Assembly (NCBI GenBank): GCA_013397865.1 | Contig: VZTI01005324.1 | Coordinates: 128,610-192,609 of the forward strand | Reading direction: 5' to 3' | DNA: 64,000 bases | DNA from: Struthidea cinerea | Lineage: Eukaryota; Chordata; Aves; Passeriformes; Corcoracidae | In this document: piece after piece, positions 1 to 9,574 of the stretch | Layout: every line of letters begins with the position of its first letter | Numbering within the stretch: position 1 is the first letter of the stretch | Notes under the pieces: model-generated | What the model saw: only the letters and a program-made list of their open reading frames with translations | Told to the model about the DNA's origin: nothing | Databases searched by the model: none | Position numbers and translations under genes: made by a program

Positions 1-229
1 TGGAACGTGCCAAGTCTTTCCATTTCGTGTGGATTGTAAAAGAAGAAAAAACAAAAATTAAAAAAAAAAAAACAAAAAACAAAAAGCCCCGAAAAACCAC
101 CCCTAAAATGCCAGAGGTTTTGGCAATAGCAGTGATGGAAAACGGACATCTGCCTGGTGTTTTCTTACCTTTATACTGGAGTGTGAAAACATTTATTTCT
201 ATGACTAGCTTGTAAAACTGAAGGAAAAA

Positions 230-455
230 ATCATAGAATCTTGGAATTGTTTTGGGCTGGAAGGGACCCTAAAGATCTTGTTCCACCCCCTGCCATGGGC
301 AGGGACAACTTCCACTATCCCAGGCTGCTCCAAGCCCCCTCCAGCCTGGCCTTGGACACTTCCAGGGATCCAGGGGCAGCCACGGCTTCTCTGGGCACCC
401 TGTGCCAGGGCCTGCCCACCCTCCCTGGGAACAATTTCTTCCCGATAAATTTTCT
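230..455 (-). mobile_element. CR1 LINE, 3' end fragment
   Basis: This is the reverse complement of the CR1 3' terminal region. It opens with the 3' tail motif (ATCATAGAATC), followed by GGAAGGGACC, the 'TGCCATGGGCAGGGACA' block, 'CCAGGCTGCTCCAAG', and ends near 'AACAATTTCTTCCCGATAAA'. Only the last 220 bases or so of the element remain, the usual 5' truncation of CR1, so no reverse transcriptase domain is present. Open frames on both strands here reflect the GC-rich repeat and are not genes. It belongs to the same kind of subfamily as the copies at 32462-32829 and 63266-63530 but is more diverged. Confidence 0.93.
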
Positions 456-2273
456 GCTGGTCTGTTGGATCCATGCCCTTTCTAGGTCTTTCCTTGCTGT
501 GCAGAACGTGGGCCTGAGTCTGTTCTGGGAATGGTCAGACTGAATGCTGAACTCTAGAAACACCTGAAGAAATTTGTTCTTCAGAAGGATGGGGACACCA
601 CATATGAAGACTAAAGAAGTGGATGGCCATGCTGCAGCATTTTCACTTCATCCAGGTTCTGTTTCATAATTTAAGATAGATTATGAAACATTCCCACATT
701 TCTGTAAAAATGCTGTGTCTTAATTTCTGGTATGGTTTTACGCTGTTTTGGGCATTTGAATTTACAGTGCAGCCGCTGCTGCGTAATAACCATGTGCAAG
801 AGGTAAATCCCTTGTCAATGCGATATAGCCAGCTCACTTTTTTACTGGAGATTGATACAGATCTTATTTCTCTTGTGTAGAGCAGAAATGGGGAGAGTTG
901 CCAAGAAATAACTGGAATTTCGTAAGCCTGTGCAGTGACTCACATTGCAATGGGTACCTCGTTACATCTGTACCTTGAGACTCATGTCTGGGTAGTGACA
1001 TCTCCCTCTATCCATTATTTCCCAATGAAAATGCTCCAAAGTGAAGAGTTTTGTGTTCAGCTCAGGAAACTCACTGCCTCCCAGTCAGTTACGAGGGTTT
1101 AATTGGAACCTAAGCACGTCCTAGTCCATATCAAGGCTGTTTTTATCCCTGTCATTCCTAAAACAGATGAAAAAGGGAACCTTGCTCAGGCGTTGGTACA
1201 GTGCTTCCTCCTTTCACCATTGCACCCTATTTCTTAGAAGACTGTTGGCCAGCTGGAGCTGCTGGCAGAACTTAGATGCTGCAAGACAGACTATATAATG
1301 GAAGTAAATTTTATGTAAAATTAATAGCTGGCTCTACTTCTTTCTTCCTTTTTTTTTTATTTTTTTCAGTTTACAACCCAAGTAGTAACTGAATTTTCCC
1401 TTCAGTTCACTTCTAACTGTTTGTCATTTTGGATTCCTACTGAGGAAGGACAAGGTATAATTTAGAAATTACCATGTGAAAAACTGGTTGATGCCAATAG
1501 CACATTCAGCATTGCTTTTCTATCCTAAAATACACTATAAGTGAATTTCTAGTTGCCTTATATTTTGTTTTTTAAACTGGACATCACAATTTGGTCAGCA
1601 GGGAAATCCACCAATATAATTCTGACATAGTATCATCACTTCAATAGGCTCACCCTGGGATTAGTTTAATTTTATTTCAGTTTATTATTCATAATTTCAT
1701 CTCCATAGACTTGCAATGACATTGTTTTGTCTTGACACTATAACATAATCTACATATATTTGCATACAATAATCAGGCACTGGTTGAGAGTTTCAGGCAG
1801 AAATTGTGCAAACTCTGAAGTAGTATCTCAGATCAAAATGTGTACAAAGTTTATTTCAAATGTAATTTAAAATCTCTGGACCTTTAACTGATTTCTCCTG
1901 TGATCAAAAACTTCAGAAGCTGAAATCAAACCTTTAAAATGTATTTTTTACTATGTATGCAATCTTTACAGAAGTTATTAACTGTTATCAGTTACAATCC
2001 CTACTTGTGTCTAAACAGAGTAATTAAGCCATGTAGGGCTCTAAATCTAATTATTCCAAATGATAACTGAAATAAGAGCCTTATGAATATCTGAGCCCAA
2101 GTTTTCTTCATCAGTTTGGCTGTTTCCAAAAATCTTCTCTGGAACAGAAAAACCTCAAACTTTTTATCTCCTCATTAGAGTTTTTCCCTGCTTGCCCCAG
2201 TAATTTTTCACTGAGTTTTTATGGAGGCAGCTTTTACCAAGACTACAGACTATGGTAAATCTTTCGGGGAAAT
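456..2273. other. Unannotated AT-rich DNA
   Basis: No recognised gene, RNA or repeat. The interval contains one splice-like segment on the plus strand, 1370-1454. A long pyrimidine tract with TTTTTTCAG precedes 28 open codons that begin FTTQVVTEF, followed by a CAAG/GTATAA donor-like site. A second one, 2201-2254, has acceptor CTTGCCCCAG and donor ACTATG/GTAAAT. Neither matches a protein I recognise, and both could be chance. Confidence 0.5.
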
Positions 2274-2420
2274 GAAACACAACAAGACAAAACAGAACAA
2301 AACAAGACAAATCAAAACAAACAAACAAACAAAATCCCCAACCAACAAAAAATAACCCCAAACCAAACCAACCAACCAGCAAAAAAAAAAAAAAATCCCA
2401 AACCAATGACAACAACAAAA
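2274..2420. repeat. A/C-only low-complexity tract (AAAC-type)
   Basis: Nearly every base on the plus strand is A or C: degenerate AAAC and AACAAG units, then (AAAC) copies near 2318-2334, AACC units, and a run of A at 2381-2395. Open frames on the minus strand (rich in F, L, C, W, G and V) are produced by this tract and are not proteins. Related tracts occur at 6244, 37600, 58828 and 63812. Confidence 0.9.
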
Positions 2421-2835
2421 GACATTTTATTGTGGAGTACTACCTCTGTACTCAGATTGAGGCACGGACATGCTGAATTGAAATAAAAATTGCCATGTGT
2501 TGTTGTAATTAAGAGTTGTAGCTCTGAATCTGAAGTGGTAATATATTCCACATTTTTTGCATTTGCAGTGCTGTGATAAAACTTGGATCTGATGGATCTA
2601 ACTTGGTTCTAAATGGGCAGGAGCGCAGACTTTACAGTTCTGTCACTACCATGTTAAACTGCCACTTAACAAAGGTGAGCAGGTATTTTGGTTTCTTTCC
2701 TAATTTGGGTTGCTATGGTCTGAGGAACAGGCAAATAAAGCCAGAAACATCATCACAAAATCCCTGATAGCACATCTTGGATGTCCAAATTATCAGTGTT
2801 CCACTCAAGCAAGATTTTGGAAAGCTGTCTGTCGC

Positions 2836-3053
2836 TGTTACGTCCAAGACGGGTAAAGAAAATGACACAGAGCCCAGGCTTATGAACAAGTGGAAGTGCT
2901 TTAATAATTTTCTGACTACTTTTACAGGATAGATCGCAAAAAGTGTGTTGAGTGGCAATAGGTAATTGGTTCCTCGGCCATCCACCCCTTGAGAGGATTG
3001 GCCAGGTTCTAAGATACCTATTCCAAAATATTTTCAAAGTCAAAGCCATAACA
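2836..3053 (-). mobile_element. Probable solo LTR of an endogenous retrovirus
   Basis: Read on the minus strand, this block starts TGTTATGGC and ends GACGTAACA, giving matching TGTTA...TAACA termini as in retroviral LTRs. Inside are two CCAAT motifs in the first half and an ATTAAA-type polyadenylation signal (plus-strand TTTAAT at 2900-2905) about 65 bases before the 3' end, a sensible R-U5 arrangement. At 218 bases it is short, so it may be internally deleted. No clear target-site duplication is seen (flanks GTCGC and ATATT). No internal retroviral genes are attached. Confidence 0.5.
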
Positions 3054-5097
3054 ATATTTCAAAACAGCTTGCAGGTGCAAGAAGTTTATGAAACTGTGAC
3101 CTTGTTTAAAATAGTTTACATAGGAAAGACAGTCTGCTCACAGAATATTGAGAAAAAGGCTGAAGAATTTCTCCTTTTCTAGCTTTTTAGCACCTATAGC
3201 TGTCAGGACTAATTCTTTAGGTTTATACCTCTTAATAGGGTAATTTTTATTTGGTTTTGGGCACTTTTGCTAGACAAATACAGATTTCTGTCTGTTTCTG
3301 AGTGCTTTTTATTTTCAAACATTTTAAAAACATGAATTATAAGTATATACAATATAGATGTATGCACACATTATGGTATCATTCATCTTCTTCTTGCTTT
3401 TAGGTCAGAAATGAAGTTCAGGTGTCTGACTTCAGTATGAAGTTATACTGCTTTTCCCATGTTGGATAGTTGGTTACACCATGGATGTTCAGCTCCCTTG
3501 CAGCCTGAAACTGATTATTCTTGTGTAAGGAAAAGACCTGAGGCTGACATGTCTTTTTGTTGGCTGTCATACCATAATAAAGGCTATTGTCCTGAAGTTT
3601 CTTTGTAAGGAGACAGATAACATGGAAACCACTGAAAGTGTGAAAAAAGGAACATTCTAAACAGTGAAGAACCTTCACATAAGACAGAGAAAAATTTAGT
3701 CATTTTTGTGTCCCAGAAAACTTTGTCTTTCATCTGCCTCAGTGTGGCCTTAAATTGTCTTCAAAGAAAAGTTTTAAGAAACATCATCCCAGGTCACATT
3801 CCTTTACTCCCTCCTGCTGTAATTCACAATTTTTACTGACACCATTGCTTTAAACAAGTAGAAGGTGAAATTCAATGATGAAAGACAGACTTGGGATGAA
3901 AAGCAAAGTCTGTACTGGCGTGACCTCCCAGCCAAATATCTGTTTGTAGGCAAGATAAAGATGAAAATTATAACAGGAACAACTCACTCCATCTAAAAGA
4001 TACTTTTAAGTTTGCAGTTAATTGCTTTCACCATTACCTGAGCAATTTCAGAAAGGAAAAGTTCTTCGTGGCAAAACAGGTTGTTTGAAGCATCTAACAC
4101 TGATTTCTTTCTTCAGTATTCTTCCAGTAATTTTATCCTGTTCCATATTTGTATTGCAAGACCTTAAGCTGTACTAGATTTAAGTTCACTGGGTCAAGTG
4201 CTCCTGTATTGATCTATATTTGACACTACACAAAAAAAGAACAGGTTTTGTTTTGTTTTTTAATTTCCTCTTGAGTATTTTTGGTTGCTTCATAAGTTGC
4301 TGGGTTTTGTCTGATTCTTCTGTGATTGGTCCAAGAAAAACACCTGGAGAAGGTGATTTTTATTTAAAGATCCAGCTGTGATCACCTGTCTCTGTGCTGG
4401 CTTTTAGGTATTTAAATGCCTGTTGGTAGTTTCAGGGTGGCTTTTTTGACAACACTTCTGCAAGACAAAGTCACATGGAGAAATCCAACCCACATATTTT
4501 CAGGTTACTTCATGTGCCTACACCTTGGCAAATGATTTTCCCAAGCATTTGCGGTAGGAATGACCATGCTGGAACTCAAAAAGCTTATTTTCCTGTGGAA
4601 AGCTGTAGAATCCAAATATGCAGGACAAAGAATTTTACCATTTTTGATTGATTTATGCATGATATTTTGTTCTTAACCTCATTCTGGATAGCAGCACGCA
4701 CATCCTAGGTCTTTTTCCCCAGCTCAAATGACAAATTTTCACATTTCAGAAGGCTGCAAAACTTGATTAACCACAAATATGGGTGTTTTATCTTTATTTT
4801 TAATGACATTCCCAAAATTAAATAACCTAGAAGTTAATATGCCCAAACTCTGCTGCCCAGATATTTTTAAACATATGGAATGAAACATAGGAAAATTGGA
4901 AAAAGTCAGAATTAAGATTATATGCTTCAAAGCAATTTAGATATTTTTATACCTGCATTATGATGCAAATCTATCGGAATTTCTTCCTTGTGCTGTGTTT
5001 TGAGGGGTCAGTACCATTGCGAAAATGTGTGGCTGAAGCTGGGATAGATTTGCTGACAGAGACAACTGAAAGGTGAATAAGACGAAAATAAGATGTT
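3054..5097. other. Unannotated AT-rich DNA
   Basis: No recognised gene or repeat. A splice-like segment at 4504-4553 is discussed with the hypothetical spliced segment. Short open frames here (up to about 86 codons on the minus strand at 3418-3678) have no recognisable content. Confidence 0.5.
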
Positions 5098-5195
5098 CAT
5101 GCCTCTCTGGGCAACCTGTGCCAGCCCCTCACCACCCTCCTCAGAGGGAGGAATTTCTTCCCAATATCCCATCTTCCCAATAACCACAGATGACT
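5098..5195 (-). mobile_element. CR1 LINE scrap
   Basis: The text 'CTCTGGGCAACCTGTGCCAG', 'CCTCACCACCCTC' and 'GGAATTTCTTCCCAATATCC' is the reverse complement of the CR1 segment that encodes no protein and lies about 150-250 bases upstream of the 3' end. Both flanking CR1 parts are missing, so this is an old, decayed insertion. Confidence 0.85.
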
Positions 5196-6243
5196 GAAGA
5201 CATAAATTTTCTTCATTAATAGAAAAAAAAAAATCATTTTATTTATGTTAGATATTTTTCATTACAAATGTCCGGGAAATAAGAATTGAAAATTTCCTGT
5301 CTACTTTTCATGAAAAAAATTGAACATTTCTAGTTTGCCTTTCAATTTGAGAGAGACCTGTGTTAAGCTCCCAGACTGCCTTTTGCTTCAAAGCAGTCAG
5401 CTCTTACAGATAAGGGAGATTTCTGTCATTGCACAATTAATTTTATTTAAGCAATCATTGCTTGCTTTGAGTAAGTATTTCCTATTACGTCGTTCTAAAT
5501 CATTTAAAACTAAAAGGTTTTCTCACAGATTCATGGCAGGCTGATTTGCAGAGCTAAGCAGGGATATATGCCAGCCGTGTTTTAGTAAATACGGTGAAAT
5601 TTCATAATCTCAAAACATATGTGCAGTATCTCTTCACATAATCCCTTGTTTCTGCAACATCTGTTCCCCAAAAAATGAGTGAATCTGAATGTGAAACTAA
5701 TTTATATTCATAGTTTCCTCATCATATTTTTTTTCGTTTCCTACAGAGAAACTATAGATGGGAAATCTAGTGAATTTCTGAAATATATTAGTATTTTGAA
5801 TAGCTTCATTTCCAAGGTAAACACTTCAATTTATACATTTATATAAATGTATAAATAAGTTTGTAAATATATAGGTACAATAACTTTTTTTTTTTAAATA
5901 TAATGAAAGCACATGGATTATTTTCCTTTCTACTTTAGTCCTTTTCACAGTTACTTTCACCTACACCATTTCTGACAAGGCTCGGCTGCACTGGGAGTGT
6001 GGAGTACACATGAAATAAAAGGCAAAATTTTAATTTGGGAACCCAATTCTAGCTGCTGCACATTTTCCATATTATCTGTCCTTTTATTTTTCTTCACCTA
6101 CGATGATAACAGCAGTGGTGGTAGGATAGAATTGGAGATACAGCCTAGACAGGTTGTTTGGGTCAATGGTTCTCATCAGGTTCTCTTTACCAGGCTCAGC
6201 CCATCTTATTCTGAGAAAATAATCTGATTTTTAAACAACTGGT
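5196..6243. other. Unannotated AT-rich DNA with a perfect palindrome
   Basis: Holds a 28-base perfect palindrome at 5829-5856 and a splice-like segment at 5747-5816. An open frame of 76 codons at 5997-6227 has no recognisable motif. Nothing else is seen. Confidence 0.5.
5829..5856. repeat. Perfect 28-bp AT palindrome
   Basis: The two halves are exact reverse complements around the centre between 5842 and 5843. The left arm is ATTTATACATTTAT, with no spacer. The next base pair outward (5828 A, 5857 A) breaks the symmetry. Such AT palindromes can extrude cruciforms and are prone to rearrangement. Confidence 0.95.
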
Positions 6244-6530
6244 CCAAAAAACCCTCAAAAAAACAGACAAAAAAAAAAACAACACAAAAAACCCAAACAA
6301 AAACATACGCACAAAAAAATTCCCCCAAACAGAAAACATTAAAAAAACCCCAAAACACCAAACCCAACCAACTGAACGAAAAAAAAAAAAAACCAACAAA
6401 ATACAACAACAACAACAACAACAACAAAAAACAACAACAACAACAAAAAAAAAACCAAACCAAACCAAAACAAAACAAAAACCAAAAACCACAAAACGAA
6501 AAAAATCCCCCCAAAACAGAACAAACCACC
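6244..6530. repeat. Long A/C-skewed tract with (CAA)n
   Basis: About 290 bases consist almost wholly of A and C on the plus strand: A-runs broken by CC and CCC, a (CAA)n/(ACA)n microsatellite near 6402-6450, and AAACC units after it. It explains three overlapping minus-strand open frames of 61-115 codons that are mostly F, C, V, W and G. It is the largest of the A/C tracts in the window. Confidence 0.93.
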
Positions 6531-8796
6531 CTGGTGAAATCAAAGCAAAAATAGAGCTTGCAACTATAAAAGGAGTTAATTGTAGAATCAGATGTTTACT
6601 TTTGTGGACTACTTGTCTTGGGGTCCAGGTACCTGGAGACAGGTATTTCTGTAAGGTGCTTCTCCTTTTTGAGAAAGAACATCTGAGCGTACAGGAAAGA
6701 TAAGTAATAATCTATCAGAGATTGCTGTCCCAACTCTTCTTTCCCCTCATAAAACTGTACCTTTTTCAACTGGCATGAAATACTGCTGGAAATAGGGTGT
6801 GGACTCTTCATTTTTAGGGATAAGGAAAGAAATTTTAATTTTTTCTTTATTATTTTGTGATATATTTTCCTCCTTCAAATCAATGCACCTCCCTTATATA
6901 TGTGTGATGTCAATTTAAAACTTTTGCCAAAAAAAACCCAGACCAAGAAAAAACCCCAAAAGCATCTGAACTACTTTTAATAGTTCTAATTTAGCAGAAG
7001 AAATAAGAAATATGCATAAAGGAGAACTAGATTGCACTGTCAACAAATAAAACTCTAAAACTCAAATAACCACACCCTTCAGAGACTTGAATTTCTTTTT
7101 CACATGTTAAATTGGAGTGTTTTTAATAAAACACCAGTGTTAGAATACTTTTTAATCTCCCAACTAAATCTACGTGTTCCTCTTTAAAGATGTCTCCATA
7201 CTATATATTATTCTGTATTTTAAATTAGTTTTGAAAGGTCCGACTGTGTATAAATAATGTCTTTACATAACTTGTTGCACATTGATGTCAAACCCATGCA
7301 GATAAAAATAAAAAAGAAAGTAAAACAAACCATTTGCCATTTCAGAAATAATTTTTAAAAACCTTATTAGTAAAAAAATTAACTCTTTTATATGGAATTG
7401 TCTAAAGTTCTGTCACAGCAAAATTATTCTGTCTGTATACTCATAACATTGTGCCTTCTCTAAAGTAAATCAATAAAGTTCTACACCTTTGAAACATCCA
7501 TTTGGGAAATGTTTAAAAAGAGTTCTTTGATGAGATACTTCCCCATGAACAGCCTAAAATTTTCTTCTCTTTTTTCTTTTTCTTTTCATGTTTTAATTTC
7601 TTCAGATTCTTATTAACTCCAAAATATTTGATTTGCTTGAAGTTGTTCTCTTCCTCTTTTACAATGAAAGTCTAATATTGAGGGTTTTAGAGCCATGGGG
7701 AACTGTTTCTTTGAAAAACAAATTTTAGACTGGGGCTTAACAAGTTTCAAATCCTTGTGTAGAAGTCTGAGATGCTGAGACCTGCCAGCAAAAATATTAG
7801 CAAATTTCTGACAAGAAAAATGTGCAGCTTCAGGTTTCCTCTCCCAGACAAATATTGAAATGAAAAATTGAATTTGTTATGGAAAGCACAAAAGTTTGTG
7901 TTTTCCTGTGAAATGGCAGGAAACTTTGAAATATCTAAAAGACAGTAGAAAGGCCATTAAAAAAAAGAAAAATAAATACTCAACACTACCTCATCAAAAC
8001 ATCAGATTTAATTAATGGTGGCTTCTAAACCAGTGTAACTAGAATGTGTGTTAAAAATATATGCAAAATATAGATGTGTGCCAATATAAAGCATGCATGA
8101 ATCTATACAGATAAACAATTAAAAATAAGAGAAAACATGGAACTGATTTCTGTTCATGTATCAATGGAATTAGCTTTCACAAGGCACACATTTCAATAAA
8201 TTTCTGTTTCATGGAAAGAACAACAGGAAACTTGCCCCTAAAACTTGACAGGTTAAATGCAATTTAATTTTTGGTGTTTTATTTTTCTATAGAAATGAAG
8301 TTTAACAGAGTTCTGAGTTATATAAAGACATTTATGATTAATATGTGTTGACGTTTGAGAGACAACCATTACATTCCAAACTTGTTAGCATATTTCCAGG
8401 TATTTGGGTTTTATTTCATGATCCTGACTATGTTTATATACTCACACAGCTCTATTAATAGAAACAATTATATTTGAATTCTGAAAGTTAAGTCATCTGA
8501 ATGCTTAATATTTGCATAAGCTGAATCTTGAGCAGTTAGTAAATAAGGTCTGATTTAAAAAAACCCCAAACCTCAACCCTTTAAACTTATTTGAATCCCA
8601 AACCCTCAAGTATGACTCCTACATTCATTGTGGGCGCCAGAATACCAGGTCTTATTTTCAGAACAGTTGATTTTTCATAGTGTTCAATGATTTCAGCTCT
8701 TCTGAAAACCAGGAGGTGTGAAAACTTCTGTGTTTGTTTGGATTTTGATTATTTCCTAAGACCAAATATGACATACAAGGGATTTTTTCTGGTTCC
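6531..8796. other. Unannotated AT-rich DNA
   Basis: No recognised gene, RNA or interspersed repeat. A strong polypyrimidine acceptor-like site at about 7570-7605 (ending TTTCTTCAG) is followed by roughly 40 open codons starting ILINSKIFD, but no good donor follows. I do not call it an exon. Confidence 0.5.
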
Positions 8797-8985
8797 TGTA
8801 ATAAACGAGGGCCAGTTATCCACGGAGATGATTAACTGGTAATTCATTAAAAGAAAAAGAGAACCAAAAAAAAAGGCAGAATGGAAGAACCAGGAGGGGG
8901 AGTAGCCCTCTCCTGACCCGGAGACGGGAGGACCTCGCTGTGAGAGGCGTCAATCACAGGAGAACGCGTTCTTAGGTGGACATCA

Positions 8986-8995
8986 CCTTTTATAC
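8986..8995 (-). promoter_or_regulatory. TATA box of the LTR promoter
   Basis: The minus strand reads GTATAAAAGG. It lies 43-56 bases downstream (in minus-strand sense) of two CCAAT motifs at 9054-9058 and 9038-9042. Transcription would start near 8960 and run leftwards. Whether it is still active cannot be judged from sequence. Confidence 0.65.
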
Positions 8996-9299
8996 TCTCT
9001 TTCAGTCCCTCTGACTGGTCAGTCCGTGGGGTTGCCCATTGGATACTCAGTTCATTGGGTTGGATTTCCAGCTCCTCAGATGGGGGTTGACTCATCGCTA
9101 GGTCCCTCCCTCTCCCCTCACGCCGCGTCGACCGATTGGTGTGAGGTTCGAGCTAAAAGAGAACTGGTCATTGGTGGTTACAGCTGTCTCTTAGGGAATT
9201 CCAGCGCTCTCTATTGCCACTTCCTGCTCTCTTATAATAACTACAGTCTCTATTTACCCCACATGAAGGATTCTCAACCCCACTTGGTACTTTAAACAG

Positions 9300-9537
9300 A
9301 AACCCGTACAACCCGAATCGTAACACTGAACCATCCTAACTAAAACCCCTACAACCCGAATCATAACACTGAACCATCCTAACTAAAACCCCTACAACCC
9401 GAATCATAACACTGAACCATCCTAACTAAAACCCCTACAACCCAAATCATAACACTGAACCATCCTAACTAAAGCCCCTACAACCCGAATCGTAACACTG
9501 AACCATCCTAACTAAAACCCCTACAACCCGAATCAGA
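9300..9537. repeat. 43-bp tandem repeat, about 5.5 copies
   Basis: The motif ACCCGAAT or ACCCAAAT recurs at 9311, 9354, 9397, 9440, 9483 and 9526, an exact 43-base period with only a few substitutions (GAATCG/GAATCA, AAAACC/AAAGCC). Each unit carries CTACAACCC, TAACACTGAACC and ATCCTAACTAAA. The array lies in the presumed U3 of the LTR, upstream of its CCAAT and TATA motifs, where retroviral LTRs often carry repeated enhancers. Confidence 0.95.
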
Positions 9538-9574
9538 ACGCAAAGCCGCCTGAACTGGAACAACCCCTATGACA

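Larger units (their letters stand above)
2201..5816 (+). other. Hypothetical spliced segment (four exon-like pieces)
   Basis: Four short open pieces join in phase if spliced: 2201-2254, 2569-2674, 4504-4553 and 5747-5816. The first carries one leading base and ends with two bases of a codon. The second completes that codon and encodes 35 residues beginning AVIKLGSDGS. The third begins in phase and ends with two bases. The fourth completes that codon and ends in phase. Acceptors are good (TTTTTTGCATTTGCAG, TTTCGTTTCCTACAG), and the donors are ACAAAG/GTGAGC, TTTGCG/GTAGGA and TCCAAG/GTAAAC. I do not recognise the product. The third piece was found by searching for a phase match, which weakens the case. 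An LTR lies in the intron between pieces two and three. Chance is a serious alternative. Confidence 0.22.
8797..9574 (-). mobile_element. Solo LTR of an endogenous retrovirus
   Basis: On the minus strand this 778-base block begins TGTCATAGGGG and ends TTTATTACA, with TGT...ACA ends. It is far richer in G, C and CpG than its surroundings, a sign of a later insertion. In minus-strand order it holds a 43-bp tandem array (9537-9300), four CCAAT motifs (plus-strand ATTGG at 9170-9174, 9135-9139, 9054-9058 and 9038-9042), then a TATA box GTATAAAAGG (8995-8986). This is the order expected of a U3 promoter, with R and U5 running to 8797. TCCTG occurs on both sides, at 8794-8798 and 9576-9580, but the left copy overlaps the presumed terminus, so the duplication is uncertain. 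No gag, pol or env sequence adjoins it. Confidence 0.8.

Noticed and set aside
9300..9537. Regular 43-base repeats resembling a CRISPR array
   Set aside because: Whole units repeat head to tail with no unique spacers, and they lie in an LTR of a vertebrate genome.
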